A DNA stretch of 64,000 bases from Ctenosaura bakeri. Its lineage: Eukaryota; Chordata; Lepidosauria; Squamata; Iguanidae. Shown here piece after piece: positions 1 through 9,339 of this stretch; the stretch's first letter is position 1, and each line of letters starts with the position of its first letter. The DNA lies in NCBI GenBank assembly GCA_948474755.1, contig CAOLHI010000056.1, forward strand, positions 868,001 through 932,000, read 5' to 3'. The notes beneath the pieces are model-generated. The model ran no database searches and had not been told where the DNA came from. It saw nothing but the letters and a program-made list of their open reading frames with translations. The position numbers and the translations under genes are program-made.

Positions 1-187
1 TGGCCACATTTCTATAGCTGGGAGGACAGAAATGAAGTTGCTTCCTCAGTTTGCTTCCCCTGGCCACAAAATGCAGTTAGGGCAGAACTTTGCCCCATCC
101 TCTTCATCAGTGGTTCTCAACCTTCCTAATACCGCGACCCCTTAATACAGTTCCTCATGTTGTGGTGACCCCCAACCATAAAATCAT

Positions 188-218
188 TTTCGTTATTTTT
201 TATTTATTTATTTATTAT

Positions 219-255
<37 letters not shown>

Positions 256-259
256 AAGT
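188..259. repeat. AT-rich microsatellite (TTAT)n then (TTAG)n
   Basis: Short ATTT-type repeats run into about ten TTAG units inside the SPIN-like element. Confidence 0.95.
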
Positions 260-696
260 TATTTCCAACATCAAATAGATTGGAAACACTGCCCTAAATC
301 ACTGCTCTGGATAGACTTCTAATGCCTAAAAACTGGTAACCCTCCCTCCTTTTTTCAAGCACAGAAAGCGTCCATCAATGCCAGAATTAAGGCAGTAGTT
401 CTAGTTCTGAATGTTGGGTTTCCACAGTTCAAAAAGCCAGTCACTCCCAAAGGCAAGGCCGAAACAGCCCACATTTTACACGAGGCGCAGGGAGGAAAGG
501 ACAGGGAGAGAGGAAAGATGGCGGCGGCATAAGCAGACGCGTTTTGTTTCCCTCCCTCCCTCCCTTAAAGGGAGTGTGGACGCTGTACATACAAAAAGCG
601 AGGAATGCGAGACAGTCAGGGTGAAGAACACAACACGTGCGTGTGGCAAACGCCAAGGGTCCACGCACAACAAAAGTGAGAGGAGAAAGTCATCCT
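260..696. other. Non-SPIN filling inside the SPIN-like element
   Basis: This stretch does not resemble SPIN. It has a polypurine part, then AAGATGGCGGCGG (a YY1-type motif common at promoters and transposon 5' ends), CpG dinucleotides and ACACGTGCGTGTGG. The 100-codon open frame here has no recognisable motif. It may be an acquired host promoter fragment or another unrecognised insertion. Confidence 0.4.
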
Positions 697-785
697 GGCT
701 ATTTCTGCACTAGACTGTTATAGCGCTATGATTCCACTTTCACCATCCTATGGAATCCTGGGGTGTGCAGTTTGAACCCCAGCGC
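697..785. mobile_element. Fold-back MITE, left arm only
   Basis: It starts GGCTATTTCTGCACTAG and carries the family core TTATAGCGCTATGATTCC through the GGAATCCTGGGG block. The right arm is missing. It lies inside the SPIN-like element. Confidence 0.75.
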
Positions 786-940
786 AGGGGTCTCAGAAGC
801 ACTGCTCCCATTGGCTGTGAGGCCACCTTCTTTTAAAAGGGGGGCAGGATTGAGGAGTGGCGACCCCTGTGAAATGGTCGTTCGACCCCCAAAGGGGTCC
901 CGACCCACAGGTTGAGAACCAGTGCTCTTCATCCTCACAA

Positions 941-1366
941 GAAATAGCTCAGAGGAGGGCGACCAAAATAGTAAATGGTCTGGAAGACACGCCCTATGAG
1001 GAGCGGCTTAGGTATGTTTAGCCTGACAAAAAGAAGGTTAAGAGGAGACATGATAGCCATGTTTAAATATTTGAAGGGATGTCATGTTGAAGATGGAGCA
1101 AGCTTGTTTTCTTCTGCTCCAGAAACTAGGACGCGGAGCAATGGATTCAAATTACAGGAAAAGAGATTTCATCTCAGCATCAGGAAGAACTTCCCAACAG
1201 AGCCGTTCAACAGTGGAATATGCTGTCTGGGAGTGTGGTGGAGTCACATTCTTTGGAGGTTTTTAAGGAGAGGTTGGATGGCCATTTGCTGAAGGTGCTT
1301 TGAGTGCTTGTTCTGCATGGTTGGACTCAATGGCCATTGTGGTCTCTTCCAACTCTATGATTCTAG
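941..1366 (+). mobile_element. CR1 LINE 3' end
   Basis: Translation with frameshifts gives the CR1 ORF2 C-terminal region ([18 protein letters not shown], then [10 protein letters not shown]). It ends in the CR1-type terminus CCAACTCTATGATTCTAG. It is 5'-truncated and non-functional. Confidence 0.85.
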
Positions 1367-1376
1367 AAGTGTGATA

Positions 1377-1777
1377 CTGTATTCACAAGCTGCTTGTGGG
1401 TTTCCCAGGAGGCAGGTACAGAACAAGACATCTAGCCAGGCTGAGAGCTGAATCTTACTTCAAATAGCAGCAATGGGAAAACACCTTCCACCAGTGATCT
1501 TTTTGTGTGAGAAAGAATTGTGAAACGGTTCTGGCTTCTGATGGGTGTGCCAGAAATCCCTTATGGAAAAGGGATGAAAAGGACAGTCTGTTGCATCCCA
1601 GTTGATAGGAGAACAGACCCCTGCAGCTTGCAGCTACTGCTGCCCAACAAGTCAGAGTGTTGGGCTGGGAGACACTATTTAGCAATGCAATGAAGTTAGT
1701 TACATAACTAAACAGCACATGTGGAATTCTGGCCCTTAATATTAGTATTAGTACTGCTGTTATCACTATTACTAGTA
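1377..1777. repeat. Unclassified dispersed repeat alpha, copy 1
   Basis: It shares blocks with 31320-31760, 53531-53680 and 59650-59934. The most similar block runs TCTGTTGCATCC, then ACAGACCCCTG, then GGGAGACACTATTTAGCAA. I know no family name for it and see no coding motif. Confidence 0.6.
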
Positions 1778-2146
1778 GACCATTTCCTCAATACACTTTA
1801 TAGGCCATTTCCGCACTAGACTGTTATAGCGCTATGATTCCACTTGCAACATCCTATGGAATCCTGGGGTTTGCAGTTTCGGGAGAGGCCGGCCCCTCCC
1901 GAAACTGCAAACCCCAGGATTCCATAGGATGTTGCAAGTGGAATCATAGCGCTATAACAGTCTCGTGCAGAAATGGCCATAGTGCTAGTATTCCACTTTT
2001 AACATCCTGCGTAATTCTGGGCTTTGTAGTTTCCTGAGGCCAAAGAGCTCTCTGGCTGAGAATTCTAAATGCCCTTCCTTAAACTGCAAACTCCAGGAAT
2101 CCAAAGTGGAATAATAGCACTATAACAGTGCGGGGTGGAAATGACC
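1778..2146. mobile_element. Older fold-back MITE (long form), split by a younger copy
   Basis: The termini are GACC and GACC with a 3-bp duplication GTA on both sides (1775-1777, 2147-2149). The long form has a middle segment containing GAATTCT that is not part of the palindrome. A younger family member sits inside the left arm at 1803-1978. Removing it and one ATA restores the arm TTATAGTGCTA. Confidence 0.9.
1803..1978. mobile_element. Fold-back MITE, near-perfect palindrome, nested
   Basis: The arms are about 85 bp and near identical; both carry the CTTGCAACATCC variant. Termini are GGCC...GGCC with target duplication ATA (1800-1802, 1979-1981). It is inserted in an older member of the same family. 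Confidence 0.93.
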
Positions 2147-2186
2147 GTAGTTACATTATTACTAGTCATAGTAGTAGTTAGAGATA

Positions 2187-2320
2187 TCCTGCCTTTTCCC
2201 CCAAGATTGGGACTCAAGGCAGTTTACAAAGTAAAATTACAACAAACACACATTAAAAACATAAAAAATCAACATTAAAACAGAATTAAACTATTAACCA
2301 TATTGAAACAATTCAAAACA
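2187..2320 (-). repeat. LINE (L2/CR1-like) 3' tail
   Basis: The block ATATCCTGCCTTTTCCCCC...GGCAGTTTACAAAGTAAAA is the reverse complement of the common LINE tail that ends in GGCGGGATATAAAT-type sequence. Confidence 0.5.
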
Positions 2321-2398
2321 TAAACTTCACAAAAATAAGAAAGTTTTGCCAAGTGTTTTTTCCAGCCCTGAGTTACAGTCACTTGCTCTCAGCTTAAA

Positions 2399-2595
2399 AT
2401 GTTTCCTCACTACACTGTTATCGTGCTATTATTCCACTTTAACCTCCTAAGGAGCCCTGGGATCTGCAGTTTAGGGAGGGGCTTTTAGAATTCTCAGCCA
2501 GAGAGCTCTTGGGCCTCAGGAAACTACAAACCCCAGGATTCCACAGGAGGTTGAAAGTGGAATTGTCGCTCTATAACAGTGCAGTGCAAAAGGGC
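2399..2595. mobile_element. Fold-back MITE, long form
   Basis: Both arms are present (TGCTATTATTCCACTTT left, AAAGTGGAATTG right), with the middle block GAATTCTCAGCCAGAGAGC. The left terminus has decayed; the right ends AAAAGGGCC. Confidence 0.8.
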
Positions 2596-3049
2596 CCTAA
2601 AACTTAACACTTTAGCATTATATATGACTGAAAGACAAACAGCATTTTACAATTAACATTGGCCATGAGTCTGCTAGTAATGGGTAACTAATATGTTAAT
2701 CATACATTACTCTTTACTTAATTTTCAAATTCTTTTTTAAAAAAGAAAAAAAATCCCTTGAAAATAAGAAATTGGCCAGAAATCATCCCAAGTGACCCCA
2801 GCCTCCGAAAACATTTATGAGTAATGAGCAAAAATTAGCCACACTCAAAGTTAGATGCTAAAATTAAAATGCCTTTGAAAACCAGTGTTGTTATGCCCTT
2901 GTTAACTCCAAAAGCAATGCGTCATTCGTCCCAAAAGCAATGCGTCATTCAGCGTCATTACTCCTAAAGTGCTACCCCCACACTCTCTCTGTACACACAC
3001 CTTGCCGCATGATCCTTTCAGCTGAGCACAAGCTCATGCACCGGGAGCG
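2596..3049. other. No gene seen; short tandem duplication at 2909-2950
   Basis: AT-rich sequence. The 20-mer CCAAAAGCAATGCGTCATTC is present twice in tandem within 2909-2950. Nothing else recognised. Confidence 0.6.
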
Positions 3050-3237
3050 CAAGTGAATTGTCCCCAGCTTGTAATCATTTCACGTTTCCCCCTCAGTGTC
3101 TTTCGAACCCCAGACACATGGCGAACGTATGTGTGTGTTTGAATGTATTAATTAACTGTCTATGCATAAGCAAATTATCATATCAATTTGTTTTGATCTT
3201 CCATTAAACATCAACAGTAATTAAGTCATTAAAAAAA
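3050..3237. promoter_or_regulatory. Candidate conserved non-coding block
   Basis: Unique sequence dense in homeodomain and POU-like sites (TATGCATAAGCAAAT, TTAATTAA, AGTAATTAAG), without repeat similarity or open frame. That composition is typical of deeply conserved vertebrate enhancers, but conservation cannot be seen here. Confidence 0.3.
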
Positions 3238-3437
3238 AGCAGGGAGGGGGGAAGGCAGTCTCTTAGCTAAGCGACGGTGGAGGGAACTTGTTAACGTACA
3301 TTTGCTGAATGAACAGCCGCGGTCTAGATCAAAACGGGGGATGTAATTTCCTTTGATGCCTGCCTGCAGAAGTTTGGCGTGAGTCACTTCCTCATGTGCA
3401 AATGGCAGAATCAGCCAATTCATGCGTCTCAGGCAAG

Positions 3438-4136
3438 GGCCCTTTTCGCATGGGCTTTCTGTCGCGCGACAGCCCCGTGAGCCTCGTGGGAGTGGGAGCG
3501 TCGCTCTGCACGACGCACTCCCACTTCCGCCGTGCTCACGGGGCTGCAGCGGCGTGATCGCGGGTTTTTTGATTTTCGCCTCAAAGCAAAAATCACCCGC
3601 GCTCGCGCAACGCTCCCGGCGCCCACGCGCACTTACCTCCTGTGCGGAGCGTCGGGGAGGCGGCCAGGTCACGCTTCCTTCCCTCCGCCCCTGCAGAAGG
3701 AAGGGGTGGGGCGGGGCACTAGCGCAACGGACTCGACAGCCTCCTGCTTCGCGCGAGCGGGGGGGATGGATGCGACAGCCTCCTGCTTCGCACAAGCAGG
3801 GGGGACGGACGCGACAGCCTCCTGCTTCGCATGAGCGGGGGGACGGATGCGACAGCCTCCTGCTTCGCACAAGCAGGGGGGACGGACGCGACAGCCTCCT
3901 GCTTCGTGCGAGTGGGGGGGGACGGACGCGACAGCCTCCTGCTTCGCGCGAGCGGGGAGGACAGATGCGACAGTCTCCTGCTTCGCGCGAGCGGGCTCCT
4001 CCGGGAGGCTGCCGCTTCCCCTCTCCTTCCTTCGCCTGCGGAAGGAACGAGGGGGAAAACGGCAGCCTCCTGGAGGAGCCTTCTCGCGCGAGCCGCCCTC
4101 CCCGCTTGCGCGAGAAGCCTCAATGCAAAAAGGGCT
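3438..4136. mobile_element. CpG-rich MITE, copy 1 (with minisatellite)
   Basis: It starts GGCCCTTTTCGCATG and ends TGCAAAAAGGGCT, with target duplication AAG (3435-3437, 4137-4139). Near the left end is the family hairpin, outer stem GTGGGAG/CTCCCAC and inner stem GCGTCG/CGACGC. It is longer than its relatives because of a 39-bp tandem repeat at 3735-4003. The overlapping 200+ codon frames on both strands arise from the repeat. Confidence 0.92.
3735..4003. repeat. 39-bp minisatellite, about 7 units
   Basis: Each unit opens with GACAGCCTCCTGCTTCGC and closes with a G run and GACGGACGC. The unit is about 39 bp (13 codons), so stop-free frames persist through the array on both strands. It is CpG-rich and embedded in a MITE. 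Confidence 0.95.
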
Positions 4137-4202
4137 AAGGGCTGGTCACTGTCAGGTGAACCAGAAATACAGGAAGGAGACATGTTTGTAAGGAAAAGAA
4201 CA

Positions 4203-5250
4203 TAGGGGCAAGGGACAGAGACTTGGAATATATTGATTAGCAAACCAATTGAACTTGATTATTCTTGATGGCAGTGCAGTGTTCAGTAGGATCCAACATG
4301 GGTTTGCCAAGAATGAATCCTGCCAAAGTAATCTTATATCTTTTTTTGGATCAGGCCACGAGTTTAGTAGATGGTGGGAATGCTGTGGATGTCATTTATC
4401 TGGATTTCAGCAAAGCATTTGATCAGACCCCCCCATGGTGTTTTGATTAGCTGATTAAATGTGGAATAGATGAGAACACCGTTGGATGGATCTGTAACTG
4501 GTTGGAAAACTATGGCCAAAGAGACAACAGAAATGGCCGCACTTAAGACTGGAAGGTCTCAGGTAGAGAGTTTAAGTCTTCAACATTTTTATCAATGGTT
4601 GAGATAGCAATAGCAGTTACATTTCTATACCACTTATCAGTGCAAAGCACTCCCTAAGTGGTTTACAGTGCATTTAGCTAATTGCCCCCCAAAAGCTGGG
4701 TGCTACTTTGACCAACCTACAGAAGGATGGAAGGCTGAGTCAACCTGGAGCCCTGCAGGATCAAACTCACAATGTTGTGGCTGCAGTACCAGTGTTTAAA
4801 CACTGCGCCACCAGGGTTCTGAGATGACAGGGTGAAGGGAATCTTTATCACTTTGCAGGTTCCACAAAACTGGGAGGGGTGGCTAACACATTGGAAGATG
4901 GGAACAGAATTAAAAAGGCAGAAGTTGGGCAGAAGTTAAGAAAATGAAATTCAATAGAGACAAAAGCAAAATTCTACATTTAGGCCACAAATGCTAAGGT
5001 ACAGGATTGGGGGTGGATACATAGATCAGTAGTACTACATGCAAAAAGGACCTTGGGATTATTATTGATCATAAGTTGAACATGAACCAGCAGGGTGATG
5101 CTGCAGCAAAAAAGGCAAATGTTATTTTAGCTTGCATTAATAGAAGTGACGTTTCCAAGACAAGGGAAGCGATAGTTCCTCTATATTCTGCCTTGGTCAG
5201 GCCTCATCTGGAGTACTGCATTCGGTTCTGGGTGCTTTAGTTTAAGGAGA
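4203..5250 (+). mobile_element. CR1 LINE reverse-transcriptase region, broken, split by a SINE
   Basis: Reverse-transcriptase remnants are visible: [17 protein letters not shown] near 4375-4425, then a distal part reading [15 protein letters not shown] near 5175-5220. Stops and frameshifts are frequent. A tRNA-derived SINE interrupts it at 4602-4821. Confidence 0.85.
4602..4821 (-). mobile_element. tRNA-derived SINE, L2-like tail type
   Basis: Read on the minus strand: a tRNA head with A box (TGGCGCAGTG) and B-box-like GAGTTTGATCC, the body TACCCAGCTT, then a GTAAACCACTTAGGGAGTGC-type tail. Inserted in CR1. Confidence 0.85.
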
Positions 5251-5408
5251 ATACAGACAAGTTGCAGTGAGTTCAAGGAAAGGCATGAACATTCACAGGC
5301 AGAACATCAAGAGGCAGAACTCCATCTCTATTGTAAATAGAATAGGAATGTTTCACTGGTCTCCTTAGGGCTTACGTTTTTTTAACCTCAGCTGAATATG
5401 ACCTAGAC

Positions 5409-5514
5409 CAGTGGTTCTTAACTTTTTCTTTGTTAGAAACCCCCTTTAAATATCTCTTGTTCCCATGGACCACCTAGACTTAAAACCCTAAAGTGCATCA
5501 AATATTTATTTAAA
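5409..5514 (+). mobile_element. hAT 5' end fragment
   Basis: It begins CAGTGGTTCTTAACTTTT, a typical Charlie-type hAT terminus. It is cut off by the adjacent Helitron. Confidence 0.5.
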
Positions 5515-5515
5515 A

Positions 5516-6285
5516 CTAGCATATTTACCCGGCGTTGCCTGGGATTTTGTCTTCTCCTAGGTAACACTTGTTAGAAATACCCTGGGAGTTACCTGACCTT
5601 ACTTTAGGAATTAGATGCAGTTGAAATACACAGATTTGATATCCTGTATCACTAATTCCCCAAACTGTGTTGTCCAGTACCTGTAACTTTTCCCCATGTT
5701 CCCCAATCTGAATACATTGTCCTCCTCCTTCTTGCTGCTAGGCCTCATCTCCATAGCAACCAGCCAGGACCAAGAACTCTGTGGCTGAGAATTCTAAAAG
5801 TCTGTCTCTAAACTGCCAACCCTAGATTTCCCTAGAATCTTTACAGGCAGCTGTTAATATAAATATACAGAGGTTTGGTTTCTGAGGGAATGCACTGGCC
5901 TTCTCGTTGCTGCTAGGCCTCGTCTCCATGGCAAGCGGCCAGGCCCTAGAGCTCTCTGGCTGAGAATTCTAAAGGCCCCTCCCTAAACTGCCAACCCCAG
6001 GATTCCATAGAATCTTCACAAGCAGCCAATCTTCTCCTGACACAGACAAGGGCCATTTCCGCACTAGCCTGTTATAGCGCGATGATTCCACTTTCAACAT
6101 CCTCTGGAACCCTGGGGTTTGCAGTTTCGGGAGGGGCCTTTGAGAGAAGGGCTTTGAGACCCCTCCCGAAACTGCAAACCCCAGGATTCCAGAGGATGTT
6201 GAAAGTGGAATCATCGCGCTATAACAGGCTAGTGCGGAAATGGCCAAGCTCACAAATTCACTAATTTTGACATTTAAATGTTAGA
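5516..6285 (-). mobile_element. Non-autonomous Helitron, with a nested fold-back MITE
   Basis: On the minus strand it begins TCTAACATTT (from 6285) and ends in a CCCAGG...CCGGGT hairpin followed by CTAG (5516-5519). The flanks are A before TC and T after CTAG, as Helitrons require. Inside is a block similar to the middle of the fold-back MITEs (GAATTCTCAGCCAGAGAG), partly duplicated. A fold-back MITE is inserted at 6051-6245. Confidence 0.8.
6051..6245. mobile_element. Fold-back MITE inside a Helitron
   Basis: Termini are GGCC...GGCC with target duplication AAG (6048-6050, 6246-6248). The arms share private variants (TAGCCTG, GCGCGATG, ATCCTCTGG) and differ at one arm position (GGAACCC versus GGAATCC). 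Confidence 0.93.
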
Positions 6286-6859
6286 TTGCTCATCAGTCTT
6301 CAAATTGGGAGAGAAGGGAGAAATAAATAAACAAACACTTTCCTAAGAGATGTTGAGGTGGGGAGGGAAAACTTTTCTTCTGCTTCTTCCTACTATTTTA
6401 AGGCTGGAGTGGATTAAACAGCAATGCACAGGGTCGGTCAGCCAGCCAGCCAGCCAGCATTTGCCCTCCTCTCTCTCTCTTCCTCCCCTCTTGTCCAGCC
6501 ATCCAGTCTATCAGAAATGCTCAAACGCCCCCTTTTTGGCCTTCTTCACCAGGACAAGAGGATGTTGGAAAAGGGTTGCTGTGACCTTTGTTCCAATTAA
6601 AATACTTTTGATGTGCATGTGGAAAGCACCTGGGGATGACTGTGCACACATGAGGTAATCCCCATAGGACAATTAAGCTAAGTCATAGTGATATGAAACC
6701 TGGGCAAGGGGTTTCATCAGCCATAGTGACATGAAATCCTGGCTGGGGTTACATCAGCTAGTCCCTGTGTAGATAAAGAGGTAGGCTTTGACAGACTCGG
6801 TCTCTCAGTCTCCCTGACTCTTGCCGGAGCTCTGTCCGAGCATACCTCAAGATGATTTG
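6286..6859. other. No gene seen; CAGC microsatellite and a local duplication
   Basis: A short (CAGC)n lies near 6437-6460. At 6681-6760 a 40-bp unit (CATAGTGAYATGAAA...TCATCAGC) occurs twice. Otherwise nothing recognised. Confidence 0.6.
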
Positions 6860-7285
6860 GGCCCTTTTTGCATGCAGGTTTTTTTGCGCGAGCACCCCTT
6901 GAGCATCGCATAAATGGGAGCATCGGTCCATACGACGCACTCCCACTCACGCGACGCTCTCGAGGCTAAAGCAGGGCACGCGCACATTTTTTATTTTTGG
7001 CTCTAAGCTGAAGATACTGCACGCTCGTGCAATGTTCACTGCGCCCTCGCGCATTTACCTGCGTGCGGTGCGTCGGCAAGCCTGGCCTGTCACGCTTCCT
7101 TCCCCCAGCGCAGCCTACAGCTCCCAGACTGTGCTGCGGAAGGTGCTGGGCAATAGCACGATGGTCACGCAACCAGGAAGCGACCTGCGGTACGAAGAAG
7201 CGGGGAAGCAGCAGCGTTCCGGATAAGGCTTCTCACGCGAGACGCCCTCCCCAGTCACGCAAATGGGTAACGTGCAAAAATCTCT
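6860..7285. mobile_element. CpG-rich MITE, copy 2
   Basis: It starts GGCCCTTTTTGCATGCA and contains the family hairpin (CATCG...CGACGCACTCCCAC) and the family block GCGCATTTACCTGCGTGCGG. The right end has decayed (GTGCAAAAATCTC), so the end is approximate and no duplication is visible. Confidence 0.8.
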
Positions 7286-7984
7286 GCGATGATGGAATGC
7301 TGAACCTTTGTTGAAGGATCTGCAAATCCTGTATAGATGTATATATTGGAACGGAAGAATAAAGAGCCTCCAGGTATATTTTTGGATGACAACACTGTGT
7401 GCTAGTGTTCTTAATGGGTAGTTTTTGGGGTCAGACCAGTGCTGCATATCACACTCTGCTGCACACGCTTCTTGTGACTGTGTTTTTAAACTCTGCTGTA
7501 TGTTTTGTTTTGCTTGCCTCTGAGCCACGTTGGTCAGAGCGCAGCAGTATGACGGAGGAATTAGTCCAGTCTGCCTAAGTCCCATCATCCACCTTCCCTC
7601 CACAGAGGAGGCCAAGAGAGGCCAAGGAAAGAGGGAGGTAAAAAAGCAAAAAAGGGGGAGGCTTCCAAAAAACCCTCTATAAAAGACCCCGAGTGTGCCT
7701 CCTCATTTCCATTAATAAGTGTGCATGTCCTTTTGTCTGAATCGCATGGTGGCTTGCTTTGCCAATGGTGATCCCTTGCTCCAGCTTCCAGGGGCTGGCA
7801 CCTTCTGAAGCAGTGCCCCCCTTCTCATTTGGTTCCACCCCAAGTGGAATCCTCAATGCAGCATGGTGGCCAGCTCTGAAAAAGGATAACAGAATAGCCA
7901 GCCAGCCAGCCAACCTGTCTCCTTTTGCCTTGATTTCAGTCATGTTACCGCTCTGTTGTGGGCAGATTGCAAGCCATTCATGGA
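7286..7984. other. No gene seen; LTR-like TATA/AATAAA pair
   Basis: A TATATA (about 7340) followed by AATAAAGAGCC (about 7360) resembles an LTR promoter and polyadenylation pair, but no termini were found. The rest is unrecognised. The 166-codon minus frame at 7115-7615 runs into a MITE and is not a gene. Confidence 0.35.
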
Positions 7985-8043
7985 CCCCCTGTGAGGACAC
8001 TGTGAACCCTTGGGGGTCTACAGTCCCCAAGTTAAGAACCAGG
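7985..8043 (+). mobile_element. hAT 3' end fragment
   Basis: It ends TCCCCAAGTTAAGAACCA, the complement of a CAGTGGTTCTTAACCT-type hAT terminus. Only the end is recognisable. Confidence 0.45.
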
Positions 8044-8239
8044 AACTACTCACCTAGGCCTGCAGGAAGGTACCTTGATGTATCAGATACCCTTTTACTA
8101 AGGTAAGATTGCTTGCTTAGAATAAAAGCTTTCCATTAAAGATTTCCTCTTTTTATGCTCTATTCATGCCTTTCGGTGCGTGCTCAGGTGTGCATATAAG
8201 ATTCTAATCTCCCACAGGAGAGGGAGGGACAGTCTCTGC

Positions 8240-8457
8240 AGAATCAGAGTTCAGGTTGTGAGTTCGATCCTGCCCGGCTCCAAGGTTGATTCAGACTTCC
8301 ATCCTTTCTCAGGTCGGTAAAATGAGTACCCAGCTTGTTGGGGGCATGTATAGAAATGTTTCGAAATACATGCTATTTGTAAGTTGTTCGCCGCCTCGAT
8401 CCATATGGAGAGGCGGGATACAAATAAATAAATAAAAAATAAAAATAAAAAATCAGA
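8240..8457 (+). mobile_element. tRNA-derived SINE with AAAT-repeat tail
   Basis: The B box GAGTTCGATCC, body GGTCGGTAAAATGAGTACCC, tail GTTCGCCGCCTCGATCCA, then (AAAT)n. The 5' head is degraded. Confidence 0.88.
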
Positions 8458-8517
8458 GGTGGACAAAGTGCAAATTAAGTCCTTTAGTAACGTCTCACTG
8501 AGTTGCTGGCCGTTTCT

Positions 8518-8699
8518 GCGCTACACTGTTATAGTGCTATTATTCCACTTTCAACCTCCATGTGTTTGCAGTTTACGGAGGGGCCTTTAGAATTCTCAGC
8601 CAGAGAGCTCTTTGGCCTCAGGAAACCACAAGCCCTGGAATTCCATAAGATGTTGAAAGTGAAATCATAGCACTTAAACAGTGCACGGCAGAAATGGCC
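8518..8699. mobile_element. Fold-back MITE, long form
   Basis: Termini GGCC...GGCC; flanks GCT and ACT (2 of 3 match). The middle carries the GAATTCTCAGCCAGAGAGC block. Confidence 0.85.
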
Positions 8700-8739
8700 A
8701 CTGAGTCACAGGAGTTAAATCGATGGGTGATGGAACCTA

Positions 8740-9302
8740 GGCCCTTTTCACACGGGCCTTTGCTCGCGCGACAGCCCCGTGAGCCTCGCGGGAGTGGGAG
8801 CGTCGCTCCGCACGACGCACTCCCACTTCCGCCGGGCTCACGGGGCTGAAGCGGCGCGAGCGCGGGTTTTTTGATTTTCGCGTCCAAGCGAAAATCACCC
8901 CGCGTTTGCGCAACGCTCCCGGCGCCCACCTGCACTTACCTTTCGTGCGGAGCCTCCGGGAGCCGACCGGGTCGCACTTCCTTCCCTCCGCCCCTGCGGA
9001 AGGAAGGAGCGGGGTGGGGAGCTAGCGTGACGGACGCAATGCCTGCTTCGCGCGCGCGCGCACGCACAGGAGGGGACGCGACGCCGCCCGCTTCGCACGC
9101 ACGGGGGGGAATCCGGCGCGAGGTCTCCCGCTTCGCATGGGGGGGAGGGCGGCTTGCGCGGCAAGCCTCCTTCGGTGCCGCTTCCCCGCTCGTTCCTTCG
9201 CCTGCGGAAGGAAGGAGGGGGAAGCGGCAGCCTCCCGGAGGAGCCTTCTTGCGCTTGCCGGCCTCCCCCGCTTGCGCTAGAAGCCTCAGTGCGAAAAGGA
9301 CC
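8740..9302. mobile_element. CpG-rich MITE, copy 3
   Basis: It starts GGCCCTTTTCACACGGG and ends GTGCGAAAAGGACC with target duplication CTA (8737-8739, 9303-9305). The family hairpin GTGGGAG...CTCCCAC is at the left. CpG density is high, including a CGCGCG run. The opposing open frames of 89 and 185 codons are chance. Confidence 0.93.
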
Positions 9303-9339
9303 CTAGATTATTTTCAGAGCTCCCCTCTCCTACCCAAGA

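Larger units (their letters stand above)
108..924 (+). mobile_element. SPIN-like hAT DNA transposon, non-autonomous, with foreign filling
   Basis: The left end begins CAGTGGTTCTCAACC and continues for about 80 bp with a sequence I recognise as the SPIN hAT 5' end. The right end (about 855-924) is the matching SPIN 3' end and finishes GTTGAGAACCAGTG, one base from a perfect inverted terminus. It is flanked by a perfect 8-bp duplication CTCTTCAT (100-107 and 925-932), the hAT signature. Between the ends lie a TTAG microsatellite, about 440 bp of non-SPIN sequence and part of a fold-back element. No transposase is present. SPIN elements are known for horizontal transfer among tetrapods, squamates included. 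Confidence 0.9.

Noticed and set aside
411..713. 100-codon frame starting near the ATGGCGGCGG motif
   Set aside because: No recognisable protein and it lies between SPIN ends. The motif is better read as a factor-binding type sequence.
1803..1978. Palindromes as transcription terminators or microRNA precursors
   Set aside because: The hairpins are long enough to give small RNAs if transcribed, but target duplications and copy number show they are transposons. No evidence of transcription is visible.
3735..4003. CRISPR-like array of regular repeats
   Set aside because: Units are contiguous and similar throughout with no unique spacers, in a vertebrate genome.
3229..4243. Overlapping frames of 213, 238, 174 and 124 codons on both strands
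   Set aside because: They arise from a 39-bp minisatellite whose unit is a multiple of three within a CpG-rich MITE.
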